64,000 bases of DNA from UBA4479 sp963974935 (GCA_963974935.1 CAXBEV010000015.1:1-64000); one strand, 5' to 3'. Shown: positions 51,712-61,333, numbered from the stretch's first letter. Numbers and translations are program-made. Notes: generated by a model not told the origin, from the sequence alone.

Positions 51712-54078
51712 ATGGCAAATGCCCCTTTTCCCAGCAAAGACGAAATCGCCGAATTCGTGCGCAGTGCCGAAGGTAAAGTCGGCAAACGCGAGATCGCGCG
51801 TGCCTTCAAACTCGACGTCGAACAAAAGCGCACGCTGAAGAAAGTCCTCAAAGAAATGAAAGACGACGGCATGCTGAGTAAAGGCCGCGGTCACCGCGTT
51901 GCCGAACCGGGCAGCCTGCCGCCTGTCGGCATCATCGAAATCACCGGCACTGATTTGGACGGTGAAGTCATGGCACGCCCGGTGAAGTGGGAAGAAGACG
52001 GCCCGCCGCCGAAAATCTTTGTTGCCCCCGATCGTACCGGACCAGCGCTGGGTCGGGGCGAAAAAGTGTTGGCACGGCTCAACAAACAAGCCGACGCTTA
52101 TGAAGCTAAGGTGATCCGCCGCATCGCCGAAGCGCCCCGCGACGTCCTCGGCATTGTCATCGACTCCGATGGTGAGCGTCGCATACAGCCCGTCGACAAA
52201 CGTGATCGCTTCGAATACGTGATCGAGCGCGGTGCCGACAAAGGCGCCGAATTGGGAGATCTGGTCCGTGCCGAGCCCGTCAAAGGGCACCGCTTGGGCC
52301 TTAAGCATGCACGCGTCATCGAACGCATCAACGATGCCGAAGGGGTCAGCTCAATCAGTCTGATCTCGGTGCATCAACACGCTATCCCGGTCGCGTTCAC
52401 GCCTGACGCCACGCGCCAAGCCGAGCGCGCCAAAGAAGCGCCGCTGGACAGCCGTGACGATCTGCGTTCCATCCCACTTGTGACCATCGACGGCGCCGAT
52501 GCCCGCGACTTTGATGACGCGGTATTTGCCGAGCCGGATGACGACCCGAAGAATACCGGCGGCTACAAGCTAATCGTCGCCATCGCCGATGTTGCCTGGT
52601 ACGTGCGCCCGGGCGATGCCTTGGACAAGGCGGCGTTCGAGCGTGGCAACTCGGTATATTTTCCGGACCGCGTCGTCCCCATGTTGCCCGAGCAATTGTC
52701 TAACGGCTGGTGCTCGCTGCGCCCCAACGAGGATCGGCCATGCTTGATCGTACATCTACGCATCGACAACGAAGGCAACTTGCTATCCAAGCGCTTTAAG
52801 CGTGCTCTGATGCGCTCCGTCGCCCGGCTGACGTATGAGCAAGTGCAGACCGCGCAAGACGGCACACCGGATGAACAGACCGAGCTATTGATGGACACCG
52901 TCATCAAGCCACTTTACGGCGCGTTCGAGATTTTAGAGCGCGCCCGCGAAGCGCGCGGCGCCCTCGAACTCGACCTGCCGGAACGCCGCGTCCTGCTCGA
53001 CGAAGACGGCCACATGATCGGGATCGAGCCGCGTCAGCGCCTGGACAGTCACAAACTGATCGAGGAATTCATGGTGCTTGCCAACGTCGCAGCGGCAGAA
53101 TTCTTAGAAGAGAAAAAGCGCCCCTGCATGTACCGGGTGCATGATGAACCGTCTATGTCCAAGGTCGAAGCGCTGTCCGAGGTATTGGCCAGCGTGCACA
53201 TCAGCTTCGACAAGGGGCAGACCCTGACGCCTGCGCGCTTTAACGCAATCTTGACCCGCGCCAAAGACACCGCGCACCAACAGATGATCAATGACATCGT
53301 GCTCAGATCACAGGCACAAGCACTGTATCAGCCCGACAACCTGGGCCACTTCGGTCTTGCGCTCCGCCGGTATTGTCACTTCACCTCGCCGATCCGTCGC
53401 TATGCGGATTTGCTGGTGCACCGGGCGCTGATCCGTGGGCTCTCCCCCAGTGCCGGCGAGTTGCCGGCAGACCCGGGTGATTTCAACAGCATCGGTGAAC
53501 ACCTCTCGATCACCGAACGCCGTGCCCAAGCGGCTGAGCGTGGCGCCATGGATCGTTACTGCGCGTATTATATGAAAGACCGCGTCGGTGCGACGTTCGG
53601 GGCGCGCATTTCCGGTGTGACCCGCTTCGGCTTGTTCATTTCCGTCGACGATATCGGCGCCGACGGTCTGATCCCGATCAAGACCTTACCCGACGATTAT
53701 TACATTCACGACGAGGGCAAGCATCTGCTGAAGGGGCGCAAACGCGGCCTGACGTTCCGCTTGGGCCAACGTATTGAAGTCCTGCTGCGCGAGGTCACCC
53801 CAATCACCGGCGGCATGCTGTTCGAACTGTTGGGCGACGCCCGCCCCACAGGCAAACAAACAGGCAAACAAACAGGCAAACAAACAAGCAAACCCGCCGA
53901 CATCCTCGTCACCGAAGGCACAGAGCCAATCACCCGACCGGGCAAAAAGTCGCGAAAAAAACAGACCGGCAATCCGACCCCGAAAAAGCCCAAAGGCAAA
54001 AGCCGCGCGTCGCGCCGTCGTCAACGTGAAGCCGTCGCCCCCCCGAAATCCGCCAAGGGCAAGAAGAAGCGCGGGTAG
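51712..54078 (+). CDS. rnr: Ribonuclease R
   Basis: A 788-residue RNase R. An N-terminal helical domain, cold-shock domains, the RNB catalytic site (DGADARDFDDAVFAE) with metal aspartates, HFTSPIRRYADLLVHR, and a C-terminal S1 domain (VGATFGARISGVTRFGLF). The tail is basic with a GKQT triple repeat. It degrades structured RNA 3' to 5'. I use the ATG at 51712 since the upstream extension (from 51646) lies next to the palindromic repeat and lacks family residues. Confidence 0.95.
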   Translation: MANAPFPSKDEIAEFVRSAEGKVGKREIARAFKLDVEQKRTLKKVLKEMKDDGMLSKGRGHRVAEPGSLPPVGIIEITGTDLDGEVMARPVKWEEDGPPPKIFVAPDRTGPALGRGEKVLARLNKQADAYEAKVIRRIAEAPRDVLGIVIDSDGERRIQPVDKRDRFEYVIERGADKGAELGDLVRAEPVKGHRLGLKHARVIERINDAEGVSSISLISVHQHAIPVAFTPDATRQAERAKEAPLDSRDDLRSIPLVTIDGADARDFDDAVFAEPDDDPKNTGGYKLIVAIADVAWYVRPGDALDKAAFERGNSVYFPDRVVPMLPEQLSNGWCSLRPNEDRPCLIVHLRIDNEGNLLSKRFKRALMRSVARLTYEQVQTAQDGTPDEQTELLMDTVIKPLYGAFEILERAREARGALELDLPERRVLLDEDGHMIGIEPRQRLDSHKLIEEFMVLANVAAAEFLEEKKRPCMYRVHDEPSMSKVEALSEVLASVHISFDKGQTLTPARFNAILTRAKDTAHQQMINDIVLRSQAQALYQPDNLGHFGLALRRYCHFTSPIRRYADLLVHRALIRGLSPSAGELPADPGDFNSIGEHLSITERRAQAAERGAMDRYCAYYMKDRVGATFGARISGVTRFGLFISVDDIGADGLIPIKTLPDDYYIHDEGKHLLKGRKRGLTFRLGQRIEVLLREVTPITGGMLFELLGDARPTGKQTGKQTGKQTSKPADILVTEGTEPITRPGKKSRKKQTGNPTPKKPKGKSRASRRRQREAVAPPKSAKGKKKRG
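53851..53886 (+). repeat. 12-bp tandem repeat, three perfect copies, inside rnr
   Basis: GGCAAACAAACA occurs three times in a row, coding GKQT three times (residues 714-725) in the basic tail of RNase R. A partial copy (AGCAAA) follows. The repeat keeps frame, so copy-number change would vary tail length only. Confidence 0.95.
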
Positions 54079-54158
54079 CCCCTTCCCCTCTCCCGCAGGC
54101 GAGGGCGACCTCACCACAATATAGAATCATATACACGCGGCGCGGAATCGTCTTAAAT

Positions 54159-55742
54159 ATGGCCATGATGAGTGAAATGGCACATTTCCGCGGCTTAAAG
54201 CCGGTATTTGTTGTCGCCATGGTGCTTTTGCTGAGCGCATGCGCGCTGCCGGGTGCCCGCGACGATACAAATGCGCAACCGTTTGCGGAGCCGGCCGCCG
54301 CCGAGGTCATCTCGGTTGGTTTCGATAATATCGCCGATAAATATATTGAACCCGTGACCCTCGCCCGGGTCGGATTGGAAGGTCTGCGGGGATTGGGCGT
54401 AATTGATGCTGGGCTCACGCTCAAACAAGACAACGGCATGTTGGTGATGCTGGAAAACGATGTTGAGATCGCCCGCATGCGCCCGCCCGTTGATACAGAT
54501 TCCCGTGCCTGGGCCGCAGCTGTGGTCGCCCTGACTGAAACAGCCCGCGCCCATTCCGCTGATATTCACGCCGCCTCGGCAGAGCGCATTTACGAAGCAA
54601 TCTTTGACGGTGCGCTCTCAGACCTCGACATCTTTTCTCGCTATGCCGGACAGGAAGAAGCCACCCGCAACCGAGCCAAACGTGATGGCTTCGGTGGCAT
54701 CGGCATTCGCTTTCGGCTCGAAGAAGGCATCGCCGTCATCACCAAAGTGATCGTCGGCACGCCGGCGGCGAACAGCGGCCTTGCCATCGGGGATCGCATC
54801 ATACGCGTCGACGAGATGGACATTTCCGGCTTGGTAAGCGCTGAAATCACGAATTTGATTCGAGGCCCTGTGCACACACCGTTACGACTGACCATCGACC
54901 GGCCAGACGCAGTGCAGCCCTTTACCATCGAAGTTGCGCGTGCACATATCGTACCCGAAAGCGTGACCGCGAAGGTCGAAGACGGCATCGGCATTATCCG
55001 CATCAGCACCTTCAACCAAGACACCGGTGAAACCCTGGAGCGCAAACTGCGCTCCCTCACCGCACCCGGTGCGAGACCGATCATCGGCTTGGTGATCGAT
55101 CTGCGCGGCAATCCAGGCGGGCTGCTGCGACAGTCGATCAAGGTCGCTGACTTGTTGCTGACGCAGGGCGAAATTCTACGCACCGTTGGCCGCCATCCGG
55201 ACAGCCTACACCACTATGAAGCCGCCGGCAGCGATTTGGCAGTCGGTCTGCCAATTGTCGTGATGATTGATGGCCGCTCCGCATCCGCGGCCGAGATTGT
55301 CGCCGCTGCCCTGCAAGACCGCGACCGCGCGGTTGTCATCGGCACGTCTTCGTATGGCAAGGGAAGTGTGCAAACCGTGATCCGCCTACCCAATGACGGT
55401 GAAATCACCTTGACGTGGTCAAAGTTCGTGACACCGTCCGGGTATTACCTACATGGCATGGGCGTTGTACCCACCGTGTGTACCAGCGGCAAGCAACGGC
55501 TGGAAGACGCCGATCAGATCATCGAGGCGGCACTCGGCGATTCTCAGCCTCTGGGCACCGTGAATTGGCGCCAGCGCGCGTATTTAAAAGACGAAGACCG
55601 CGCGCGACTCCGGGGGAATTGTCCGTCTGAACGCCGACCGGGTCGGCTTGATCTGAAGATTGCCAAGCGCCTGATCCTCAACGACCGCCTGCATGTTCGT
55701 GCACTTCGGCTGACGACAACCACAGCGGAAGCGACCCATTAG
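54159..55742 (+). CDS. C-terminal processing peptidase (S41A), lipoprotein
   Basis: A 527-residue CTP-family protease. The signal LLLSACALPG gives a lipobox Cys28, so it is membrane-anchored in the periplasm. A PDZ domain lies at about residues 190-260 (GGIGIRFRLEEGIAV, PAANSGLAIGDRI). The Ser/Lys dyad is in DGRSASAAEIVAA and SSYGKGSVQT. Such enzymes trim C termini of envelope proteins. The last 80 residues are not recognised. It lies where rpmG-divK usually follow rnr. Confidence 0.88.
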   Translation: MAMMSEMAHFRGLKPVFVVAMVLLLSACALPGARDDTNAQPFAEPAAAEVISVGFDNIADKYIEPVTLARVGLEGLRGLGVIDAGLTLKQDNGMLVMLENDVEIARMRPPVDTDSRAWAAAVVALTETARAHSADIHAASAERIYEAIFDGALSDLDIFSRYAGQEEATRNRAKRDGFGGIGIRFRLEEGIAVITKVIVGTPAANSGLAIGDRIIRVDEMDISGLVSAEITNLIRGPVHTPLRLTIDRPDAVQPFTIEVARAHIVPESVTAKVEDGIGIIRISTFNQDTGETLERKLRSLTAPGARPIIGLVIDLRGNPGGLLRQSIKVADLLLTQGEILRTVGRHPDSLHHYEAAGSDLAVGLPIVVMIDGRSASAAEIVAAALQDRDRAVVIGTSSYGKGSVQTVIRLPNDGEITLTWSKFVTPSGYYLHGMGVVPTVCTSGKQRLEDADQIIEAALGDSQPLGTVNWRQRAYLKDEDRARLRGNCPSERRPGRLDLKIAKRLILNDRLHVRALRLTTTTAEATH

Positions 55743-55784
55743 CCCGAGTCAGACCCCACCACAGTTAAATGCACGTTTAGACAC

Positions 55785-55812
55785 TTGACTTGAGCGCGGG
55801 CGAAGGTATGGT
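55785..55812 (+). promoter_or_regulatory. Candidate sigma-70-type promoter of rpmG
   Basis: TTGACT (55785-55790) and TATGGT (55807-55812) are 16 bases apart, 45 bases before the rpmG ATG. It is the best promoter-like pair in the gap. Confidence 0.45.
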
Positions 55813-55856
55813 GCCGCCTCTTTGCACACGGCAATGCTTTTGCACGGGATAAGACC

Positions 55857-56024
55857 ATGGCTAAACCAAGCACCATTCAAATTCGTCTCGTCAGCTCGGC
55901 GGGAACTGGGTATTTCTACATCACCAAGAAAAACCCGAAGACGTCGACCGAAAAACTGCAACAGCGCAAGTACGATCCAGTGATCCGTCAGCACGTGCTG
56001 TTTAAAGAAGCAAAAATCAAATAA
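55857..56024 (+). CDS. rpmG: 50S ribosomal protein L33 (bL33)
   Basis: A 55-residue gene from ATG 55857 to TAA 56024: MAKPSTIQIRLVSSAGTG, then FYITKKNPKTSTEKLQ and KYDPVIRQHVLFKEAKIK. This is the zinc-free form of bL33, with no CxxC pairs. It is short enough to be missed by size filters. A bidirectional terminator follows and divK converges on it. Confidence 0.95.
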   Translation: MAKPSTIQIRLVSSAGTGYFYITKKNPKTSTEKLQQRKYDPVIRQHVLFKEAKIK

Positions 56025-56072
56025 AGCGGCGCGGGCCTTGGGTCCGCTGACGCCGGCAGCGACGTACGCAGC

Positions 56073-56111
56073 CAAAAAAAACGCCCACCGATCTTCGGGG
56101 GCGCTTTTTTT
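56073..56111. terminator. Bidirectional intrinsic terminator between rpmG and divK
   Basis: A-tract, then CGCCCACCGA, loop TCT, TCGGGGGCG and a T tract. It can stop transcription from both convergent genes. One A.G mismatch in the stem. Confidence 0.85.
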
Positions 56112-56140
56112 ATGGGACTTTCATCCCGAACGATTGGCGA

Positions 56141-56506
56141 TCAATTGAGAAATTTCTTTACCGTTTCCAGGAAGTGCGGGACTGAAATCGGCTTTGCGAT
56201 ATAGCCCTCACAGCCGCCTTCGCGGATTTTTTCTTCATCGCCCTTCATGGCGAACGCGGTCACCGCGATGACGGGAATACCCTTAAGATCATCGTCCGCC
56301 TTGAGCATCTTGGTGACTTCAAGGCCGGAAATTTCGGGCAATTGAATGTCCATCAAGATCAGGTCCGGCGTATGTTCCCGCGCCAGCTTAAGCGCATCGC
56401 GCCCATCGACTGTTTGCACAGTTTCATAGCCGTTGGCCTGAAGGAGGTCATTGAACAGCTTCATGTTGAGATCATTATCCTCAACGATGAGAATTTTCTT
56501 GGACAT
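56141..56506 (-). CDS. divK: Single-domain response regulator DivK
   Basis: A 121-residue receiver with no output domain: acidic pocket ED (VEDN), phospho-acceptor Asp in LILMDIQLPEISG, Thr in AVTAFAMKG and Lys in YIAKPIS. Sequence and position after rpmG match DivK, which with PleC/DivJ and DivL controls cell-cycle and polarity in alphaproteobacteria. In many relatives pleD follows; here it does not. Confidence 0.92.
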   Translation of the reverse strand: MSKKILIVEDNDLNMKLFNDLLQANGYETVQTVDGRDALKLAREHTPDLILMDIQLPEISGLEVTKMLKADDDLKGIPVIAVTAFAMKGDEEKIREGGCEGYIAKPISVPHFLETVKKFLN

Positions 56507-56709
56507 TCATTAGGTTCCTAAAAAGGCCATCACTATAAAGATGCGAAATAAGTCAGTAATAGGTCCATCGTCTGAACTTGTACAAAACAATGGTATATTA
56601 GGTTGTTGAAGTCAATCCGTGGTAGGTCTAGCGCTCAACCTAATTTTAGTGCTTGCGAAAACCTGAAAATGTCACAAAAAAATAGGCATTTTACCACAGC
56701 TTGGCGCGC

Positions 56710-56805
56710 TTAAAATAACGGCGGCGTGCCCCCCATCTGAGCCGCCCAAACAACGGTGGCCAACGTCAACGTTAATGCCAATCCGAATGCTTTCCATGTG
56801 GTCAT
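56710..56805 (-). CDS. 31-residue hydrophobic small protein
   Basis: ATG at 56805 behind a GGAGG site (CGGAGGACGGCACA), stop TAA at 56710. The sequence starts MTTWKAFGLALTLTLATVVW and ends in a short polar tail with GGTPPLF. It is one membrane helix or an uncleaved signal peptide. No family recognised. Confidence 0.6.
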   Translation of the reverse strand: MTTWKAFGLALTLTLATVVWAAQMGGTPPLF

Positions 56806-56918
56806 TGTGCCGTCCTCCGAGATGACTGCCGCAACAATTAGGGTGCACGTTAATGGTTAATAAATCGTAGCTAAGTCTTCCGGCGGGCTCAGTGACGATG
56901 CACATACTTGATGTTCAT

Positions 56919-56961
56919 TTCCCATCGTTATCCTGAGCTTTGTTCAGAATAACGATGGGAA
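56919..56961. repeat. Inverted repeat (CCTGAGC-type)
   Basis: TTCCCATCGTTAT and ATAACGATGGGAA flank a CCTGAGCTTTGTTCAGA centre that itself pairs. It follows the crp-like gene stop (minus strand) and may act as its terminator; there is no clean T tract. Confidence 0.7.
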
Positions 56962-56993
56962 TAAAGGGAGGGAAGTGATTGAAAAACACGGAT

Positions 56994-57692
56994 TTATTCG
57001 CCGCGGACTTCTTCAACCATTTCGCGGAGCTGTGCTAAGTCTTTGATCAACAGCACATTTTTCTTACGCTCAACAATGCCTTGGCGGGAAAGCTCAGAGA
57101 GCACGCGGGCCACCGTTTCGCGGGTCGTCGACACTCGGCTGGCGATATCGCCATGCACCGGAATCGGCCGAATTTCGGCTTGGTTTTCACCGATCAGGCC
57201 GCTACGGGCTTGCCGCAGAAGATCGGCTTGCACCCGGTTGTTGGCGGCGAGTGTGCTAAGATCCATAATCCGGTCGGTGGAATTGCGGACGACCCCGGCC
57301 AACGCACGCAACACACGAAATGCAATTTCAGAGTTCTCGCGCAGCAGGCTCATAAACCGTTCTTGCGGCAGCGCCGCAATCAAGCACGAGTCCAATGACA
57401 TCACGCTGGCCGAGCGGGGCTGACCATCCAACGCCGATAATTCGCCAAAGTGGCTGCCCGACTCCAAATCTTCGAGGGTGATTTCTTTACCCGACAACGA
57501 ATAATTGACGATTCGCACATGCCCATCAACGACGAAAAAGACATCCGTGGAATCGCTTTGGCGGTCAATGATCTGCTCATGATCGCTGTAACGGCGCCAC
57601 GTGCAGGCTTTTTCCAACGCTTGCAGGGTCGACGCACTTAATCCATCAAGGATACGAATATCCACAAGCGATGCGGTTTCTTTCTCCGACAC
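56994..57692 (-). CDS. Crp/Fnr-family transcription regulator
   Basis: A 232-residue regulator with a cNMP-binding fold (VFFVVDGHVRIV, GSHFGELSALDGQPRSASV) and a C-terminal helix-turn-helix (DIASRVSTTRETVARVLSELSRQG). GEL...PRSASV keeps the Arg-Ser of cAMP binders, and there are no Fe-S cysteines at the front. The start is the GTG at 57692, six bases after AAAGGGG; a TTG at 57713 would add seven codons. Ligand and targets unknown. Confidence 0.85.
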   Translation of the reverse strand: MSEKETASLVDIRILDGLSASTLQALEKACTWRRYSDHEQIIDRQSDSTDVFFVVDGHVRIVNYSLSGKEITLEDLESGSHFGELSALDGQPRSASVMSLDSCLIAALPQERFMSLLRENSEIAFRVLRALAGVVRNSTDRIMDLSTLAANNRVQADLLRQARSGLIGENQAEIRPIPVHGDIASRVSTTRETVARVLSELSRQGIVERKKNVLLIKDLAQLREMVEEVRGE

Positions 57693-57886
57693 GCTGTCCC
57701 CTTTCGAGCACAAAATTTATTAGGTTGAGCTTAGCACAACCCACTTTCGTCCATAGTAGCCATAAATCCGCGGGAATGCGAACCCGAGATTTCGCCCGCG
57801 CGTTGAGGGTGCGTTGTACCACGCGGATGCTTTACGGCTTTTCCTCGGATGCTCTATGGTGCGACGGCAACTTCGGGAATCCTTAT

Positions 57887-58909
57887 ATGACAAAATCAAC
57901 GTCCGGCTCAACGGCTTTAGATCGCACGTCAACGCCCGTGATCGCGGCCGTCATTCCGTGCTATCGAGAAAAGACGCACGTGCTGGACGTGATCCGCGCG
58001 ATTGGCCCCGAGGTCTCAAAGATCATCGTTGTCGACGATGCCTGCCCCGACGACACCGGTGCTTTTGTCTCAGAGATGATCGATGACGCCCGCGTTGCCG
58101 TGATCCGCCACGACGTCAACAAAGGCGTCGGCGGCGCCACCATTACCGGCTACAAGGCAGCGCTTGAAATGGGCGTCGACATCGTCGTCAAAGTCGACGG
58201 CGACGGGCAGATGGAGCCGGCCCTCATTCCCGACATCGCGCGTCCGGTGATCGATGGCGAAGCGGACTATGCCAAAGGCAACAGATTGCACCGGCGCGAA
58301 GCCGCACAAGGCATGCCCGTGGTCCGCTTGGTCGGCAATATGGCGCTGACCTTGTGCTCGAAATTATCCAGCGGATACTGGTCGATCATGGATCCGACCA
58401 ACGGTTACACCGCGATCCACACCGCGGTTATCCGCGAGTTGCCGTTAGATGACATCGCGCCCGGCTATTATTTTGAATCCGACATGCTGTTTCACTTGGG
58501 CTTGCTCGACGCCGTGGTACAGGACGTGCCGATGCGTGCACGCTACGGCGCCGAAGACAGCCACCTATCAATCCGCCGGATCTTTTGGCGCTTCTTGAAA
58601 GGGCACCTGAGTAACGGCTGGCACCGATTGATCGACACCTACATGGTCCGCGACGCTGGTATCGCAACGGTGGAGTTTATCTTAGGCGCGCTGTTGCTGA
58701 TCGGCGGCATCGTGTTCGGCGCCATCAACTGGGCGATCAGTTTGGCCACCGGCGAGACGGCCACCGCAGGCACGGTCGTATTAGCGGCCCTGCCGATTTT
58801 AATCGGTGTGCAATTGCTGCTCGCCTTCATCGGCCACGACACCCGCCGCGAGCCGAGACACCCGATCCACCCATCGCTGCTGCACGAAGGCCGCCTCAAA
58901 TCCCAATAA
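57887..58909 (+). CDS. Polyprenyl-phosphate glycosyltransferase, family 2
   Basis: A 340-residue protein. GT2 core: IAAVIPCYREKTHVLDVI, IIVVDDACPDDTGAF, VVKVDGDGQMEPALIP (DxD region) and GYTAIHTAVI; then two C-terminal membrane helices (GALLLIGGIVFGAINW, LAALPILIGVQLLLAF). The family (DPM1/ArnC-like) transfers a sugar to undecaprenyl phosphate. The ATG at 57887 is chosen; a frame open to 57671 lacks similarity. It overlaps ggt 3' to 3' by 14 bp. Confidence 0.85.
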   Translation: MTKSTSGSTALDRTSTPVIAAVIPCYREKTHVLDVIRAIGPEVSKIIVVDDACPDDTGAFVSEMIDDARVAVIRHDVNKGVGGATITGYKAALEMGVDIVVKVDGDGQMEPALIPDIARPVIDGEADYAKGNRLHRREAAQGMPVVRLVGNMALTLCSKLSSGYWSIMDPTNGYTAIHTAVIRELPLDDIAPGYYFESDMLFHLGLLDAVVQDVPMRARYGAEDSHLSIRRIFWRFLKGHLSNGWHRLIDTYMVRDAGIATVEFILGALLLIGGIVFGAINWAISLATGETATAGTVVLAALPILIGVQLLLAFIGHDTRREPRHPIHPSLLHEGRLKSQ

Positions 58910-60434
58910 AGACGCCGTCTCGGCGCGGGTCGCCGGCCCCTTGAACGTGTCCCGCAGGGGCGCGACAAAGCACATGCACGCCACCGAAGAACATATTTTG
59001 TTCCGGCCAAACCGAGATGTCATCTGCAACAGCCGTCGCCTTGATCGCAGCGATCATAGCGTCGTCAAAGCCGGGCTCTAAGCTGAGCTTCGTGCCTTCC
59101 AAGTGCAGGCGGGGTGCATTGACGGCGTCCGTCACATCCATGCCGTGGCGCGCGATGTTCACGATCATCTGCGTCAACGCTGAGCGGATTCGATTCGACC
59201 CGCCCGAACCGAATGCCGTCCATGTGCCGTCCGGCTGACTCATCAAGCCCGGCGCCATCATCGAGGATAATCGCACATCTTCGGGCCACGTAAAAAAGCC
59301 CGCCGCGTTCAGATCATCTTCGCCGAGCATGTTGTTAAGCATGATCCCGGTGCCCGCCAACACATGCCCGCACCCTTCCCCATTCGACACCGTGATCGCA
59401 GCGATGTTGCCGTCCGAATCCGCTGTGCTGATGTGCGTTGTCCCCCGATAGGCCGGTGGATTCGGCATCATCTGTCTGAGCACCTCGGCCCCGGCCTCGG
59501 GCGCGGCATCTAAGCCGCTTTCCGATCTGGCCTGGTTCGCCGCCGACATCGCGTCGACCAACGCGCCCGCCGGGTCATGCGTGGGTCCTTGTGCGTTCAA
59601 ATGCGCCAACGCGAACGCGATCAACGCGCCGCCCGCCGCTGGCGGTGGGTTCAAAAACACATCGGTGCCATCCAAGTGCGCTGTCCAGGGTGCGCGCCTC
59701 TGCACCCGATAGCCGGCGAGATCATCCCGCCCGATCGCGCAGCCCGGCAACCCGGCGATCGCGTCGGCAATGGCGCCTTGATAAAACAACTCGGCACCTT
59801 CCGACACCAACGCGCTCAAAAATTCTGCGAATCCAGTCGGCTGATACACGGCGCCGGAGGGCAGCAGCGTAGGTGACATCACGTTCGGCCTACAGAATTG
59901 CGCCACAGCCCCCGGCGTCGCGGTATAGATCGGCGCGACCACGCCCAGCAAATACGCCTGGAACGGGTTGATCCGCACACCGTCTCGGGCGAGCGCGATC
60001 GCAGGCGCGGCGATGTCCGCCATCGGCATCCGGCCCAACGCATCATGCACCGCGAAGATACCGGCGACCGCACCGGGTGTGGCAACGGCGCCGAGCCCAA
60101 TGTGGAATTCCTGCTGCGCGATCCCGAAATCCGCCGTGATCGGTTTAAAGTCGATTTCGTCCTGCGTCGGGCGCCGACGCGGCGTTTGCGTGAAGAAGTC
60201 AAAGACTTCCGTCGCATTCGTCCCGCTCGCGTTAGCGCGTCTGGCCGCCAGGAATCCACCCCCGCCCAACGACGCCAACACGGGCTCGGCCACACACGCG
60301 GCCAAGAATGCCGCAATCGCCGCATCGAAGGCATTGCCACCGGCACGCAGCACCTCTGCGGCAGCGCCCGCCGTCGCCGCATGGCCGGCGGCCACACCGG
60401 CGCGGTATCCGTCTAAAGAGTTTTCAGCCGTCAT
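58896..60434 (-). CDS. Gamma-glutamyltranspeptidase family protein
   Basis: A 512-residue Ntn-hydrolase of the GGT family. The autoprocessing Thr is in YRGTTHISTADSDGN near residue 337, and GSGGSNRIRSALTQ follows as the gamma-glutamyl site. No signal peptide, so it may act in the cytoplasm on gamma-glutamyl or related acyl compounds. The tail overlaps the GT2 gene. Substrate uncertain. Confidence 0.85.
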   Translation of the reverse strand: MTAENSLDGYRAGVAAGHAATAGAAAEVLRAGGNAFDAAIAAFLAACVAEPVLASLGGGGFLAARRANASGTNATEVFDFFTQTPRRRPTQDEIDFKPITADFGIAQQEFHIGLGAVATPGAVAGIFAVHDALGRMPMADIAAPAIALARDGVRINPFQAYLLGVVAPIYTATPGAVAQFCRPNVMSPTLLPSGAVYQPTGFAEFLSALVSEGAELFYQGAIADAIAGLPGCAIGRDDLAGYRVQRRAPWTAHLDGTDVFLNPPPAAGGALIAFALAHLNAQGPTHDPAGALVDAMSAANQARSESGLDAAPEAGAEVLRQMMPNPPAYRGTTHISTADSDGNIAAITVSNGEGCGHVLAGTGIMLNNMLGEDDLNAAGFFTWPEDVRLSSMMAPGLMSQPDGTWTAFGSGGSNRIRSALTQMIVNIARHGMDVTDAVNAPRLHLEGTKLSLEPGFDDAMIAAIKATAVADDISVWPEQNMFFGGVHVLCRAPAGHVQGAGDPRRDGVFIGI

Positions 60435-60553
60435 AGTCTGCGTTTAAACAGTGCGATCAAATCAACGGCAAGACGAAATCTAAAATGGCGACCTGATTTA
60501 AACCCGCGCAGCGGCGCATCATCACGCTCTCAGGTTGACTCTCAGGGGGTAAG

Positions 60554-61219
60554 ATGATTCCCTCACAAATATCTTGTGCAGTGCGAAGGTTTTTGCTCAT
60601 GGGCGTTGCCCCACGCGGTTCTATTTTGATGCTAGGTATCGCCGTTTTGATGGCGCAGCTGATTGCTGTGCCGTCGGCACGGGCGGAAAACATCACCGTC
60701 AACGCGGTCTCGTTTTTCGATATTCCGAAGAATACGCCTGTGGTCGTGGAAACGTTCAACGATTCCGAACAGCACATCGCCTTGAAACAGCGGTTCGAGA
60801 CGGAATTGAAAGCACAAGGCTACGAGGTCGCGGACAACGCGCCGCTTATCCTCAGCTTTGACGTCAGTGACGAGTCCGGCACCTGGACCGGCGGCGGGCC
60901 GAATCGTCTGATCGAATTGAAAAATCGCGACGATCACACCGGCACCGATGCGCCGAACGTGCGCCTTAATATTTTTGACAGCAATCGGGGCGGCCTGCTG
61001 AACCCGAAGCGCGACCCCGGCATCACCGAGGTCGCACCGAGCCAACTGCGCATCGACGTCAGCATCGAAGACCGCGACAACGGGCGTCGGCTGTGGCAGG
61101 GCTGGAGCATGGCCAACATTTCGGCTGCCAACGATACCGTCCTGCAGCGCGCACTGGTCAAACCGATTATCGACAACATCGGCAAAACCGTCCGCGATGC
61201 CTCGATCCCACTAAAATGA
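60554..61219 (+). CDS. Exported protein of unknown function, DUF4136-like
   Basis: A 221-residue protein with an N-terminal signal (LMLGIAVLMAQLIAVPSARA). The mature part has VVVETFNDSEQHIALKQRFETELKAQGYE, typical of small envelope proteins that resemble DUF4136 but without the lipobox Cys. A GGGGG ribosome site precedes the ATG. No motif gives a function; the SIEDRDNGRRLWQGW segment is reminiscent of the same family. Confidence 0.6.
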   Translation: MIPSQISCAVRRFLLMGVAPRGSILMLGIAVLMAQLIAVPSARAENITVNAVSFFDIPKNTPVVVETFNDSEQHIALKQRFETELKAQGYEVADNAPLILSFDVSDESGTWTGGGPNRLIELKNRDDHTGTDAPNVRLNIFDSNRGGLLNPKRDPGITEVAPSQLRIDVSIEDRDNGRRLWQGWSMANISAANDTVLQRALVKPIIDNIGKTVRDASIPLK

Positions 61220-61333
61220 TTTAACACGTCACCGCTGCGCCTTGCCCTTGGCGCGCAAAACCGCTAGGAAACGAGCGCTTTTCTGCGCCCATTTTCATTG
61301 ATTTTTGGGTGCTGCGCGCTGGAACGGGTTTCT

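Larger units (their letters stand above)
56507..56993. other. Intergenic region upstream of divK, with a small gene and a hairpin
   Basis: 487 bp. 56507-56709 is AT-rich and should carry the divK promoter on the minus strand; TATAGT (plus-strand ACTATA at 56531) may be a -10. 56710-56805 holds a 31-codon gene, and 56919-56961 a hairpin. Nothing else seen. Confidence 0.5.

Noticed and set aside
61237..61254. Terminator hairpin GCGCC..GGCGC before hisZ
   Set aside because: Five-base stem with no T tract; too weak to call.
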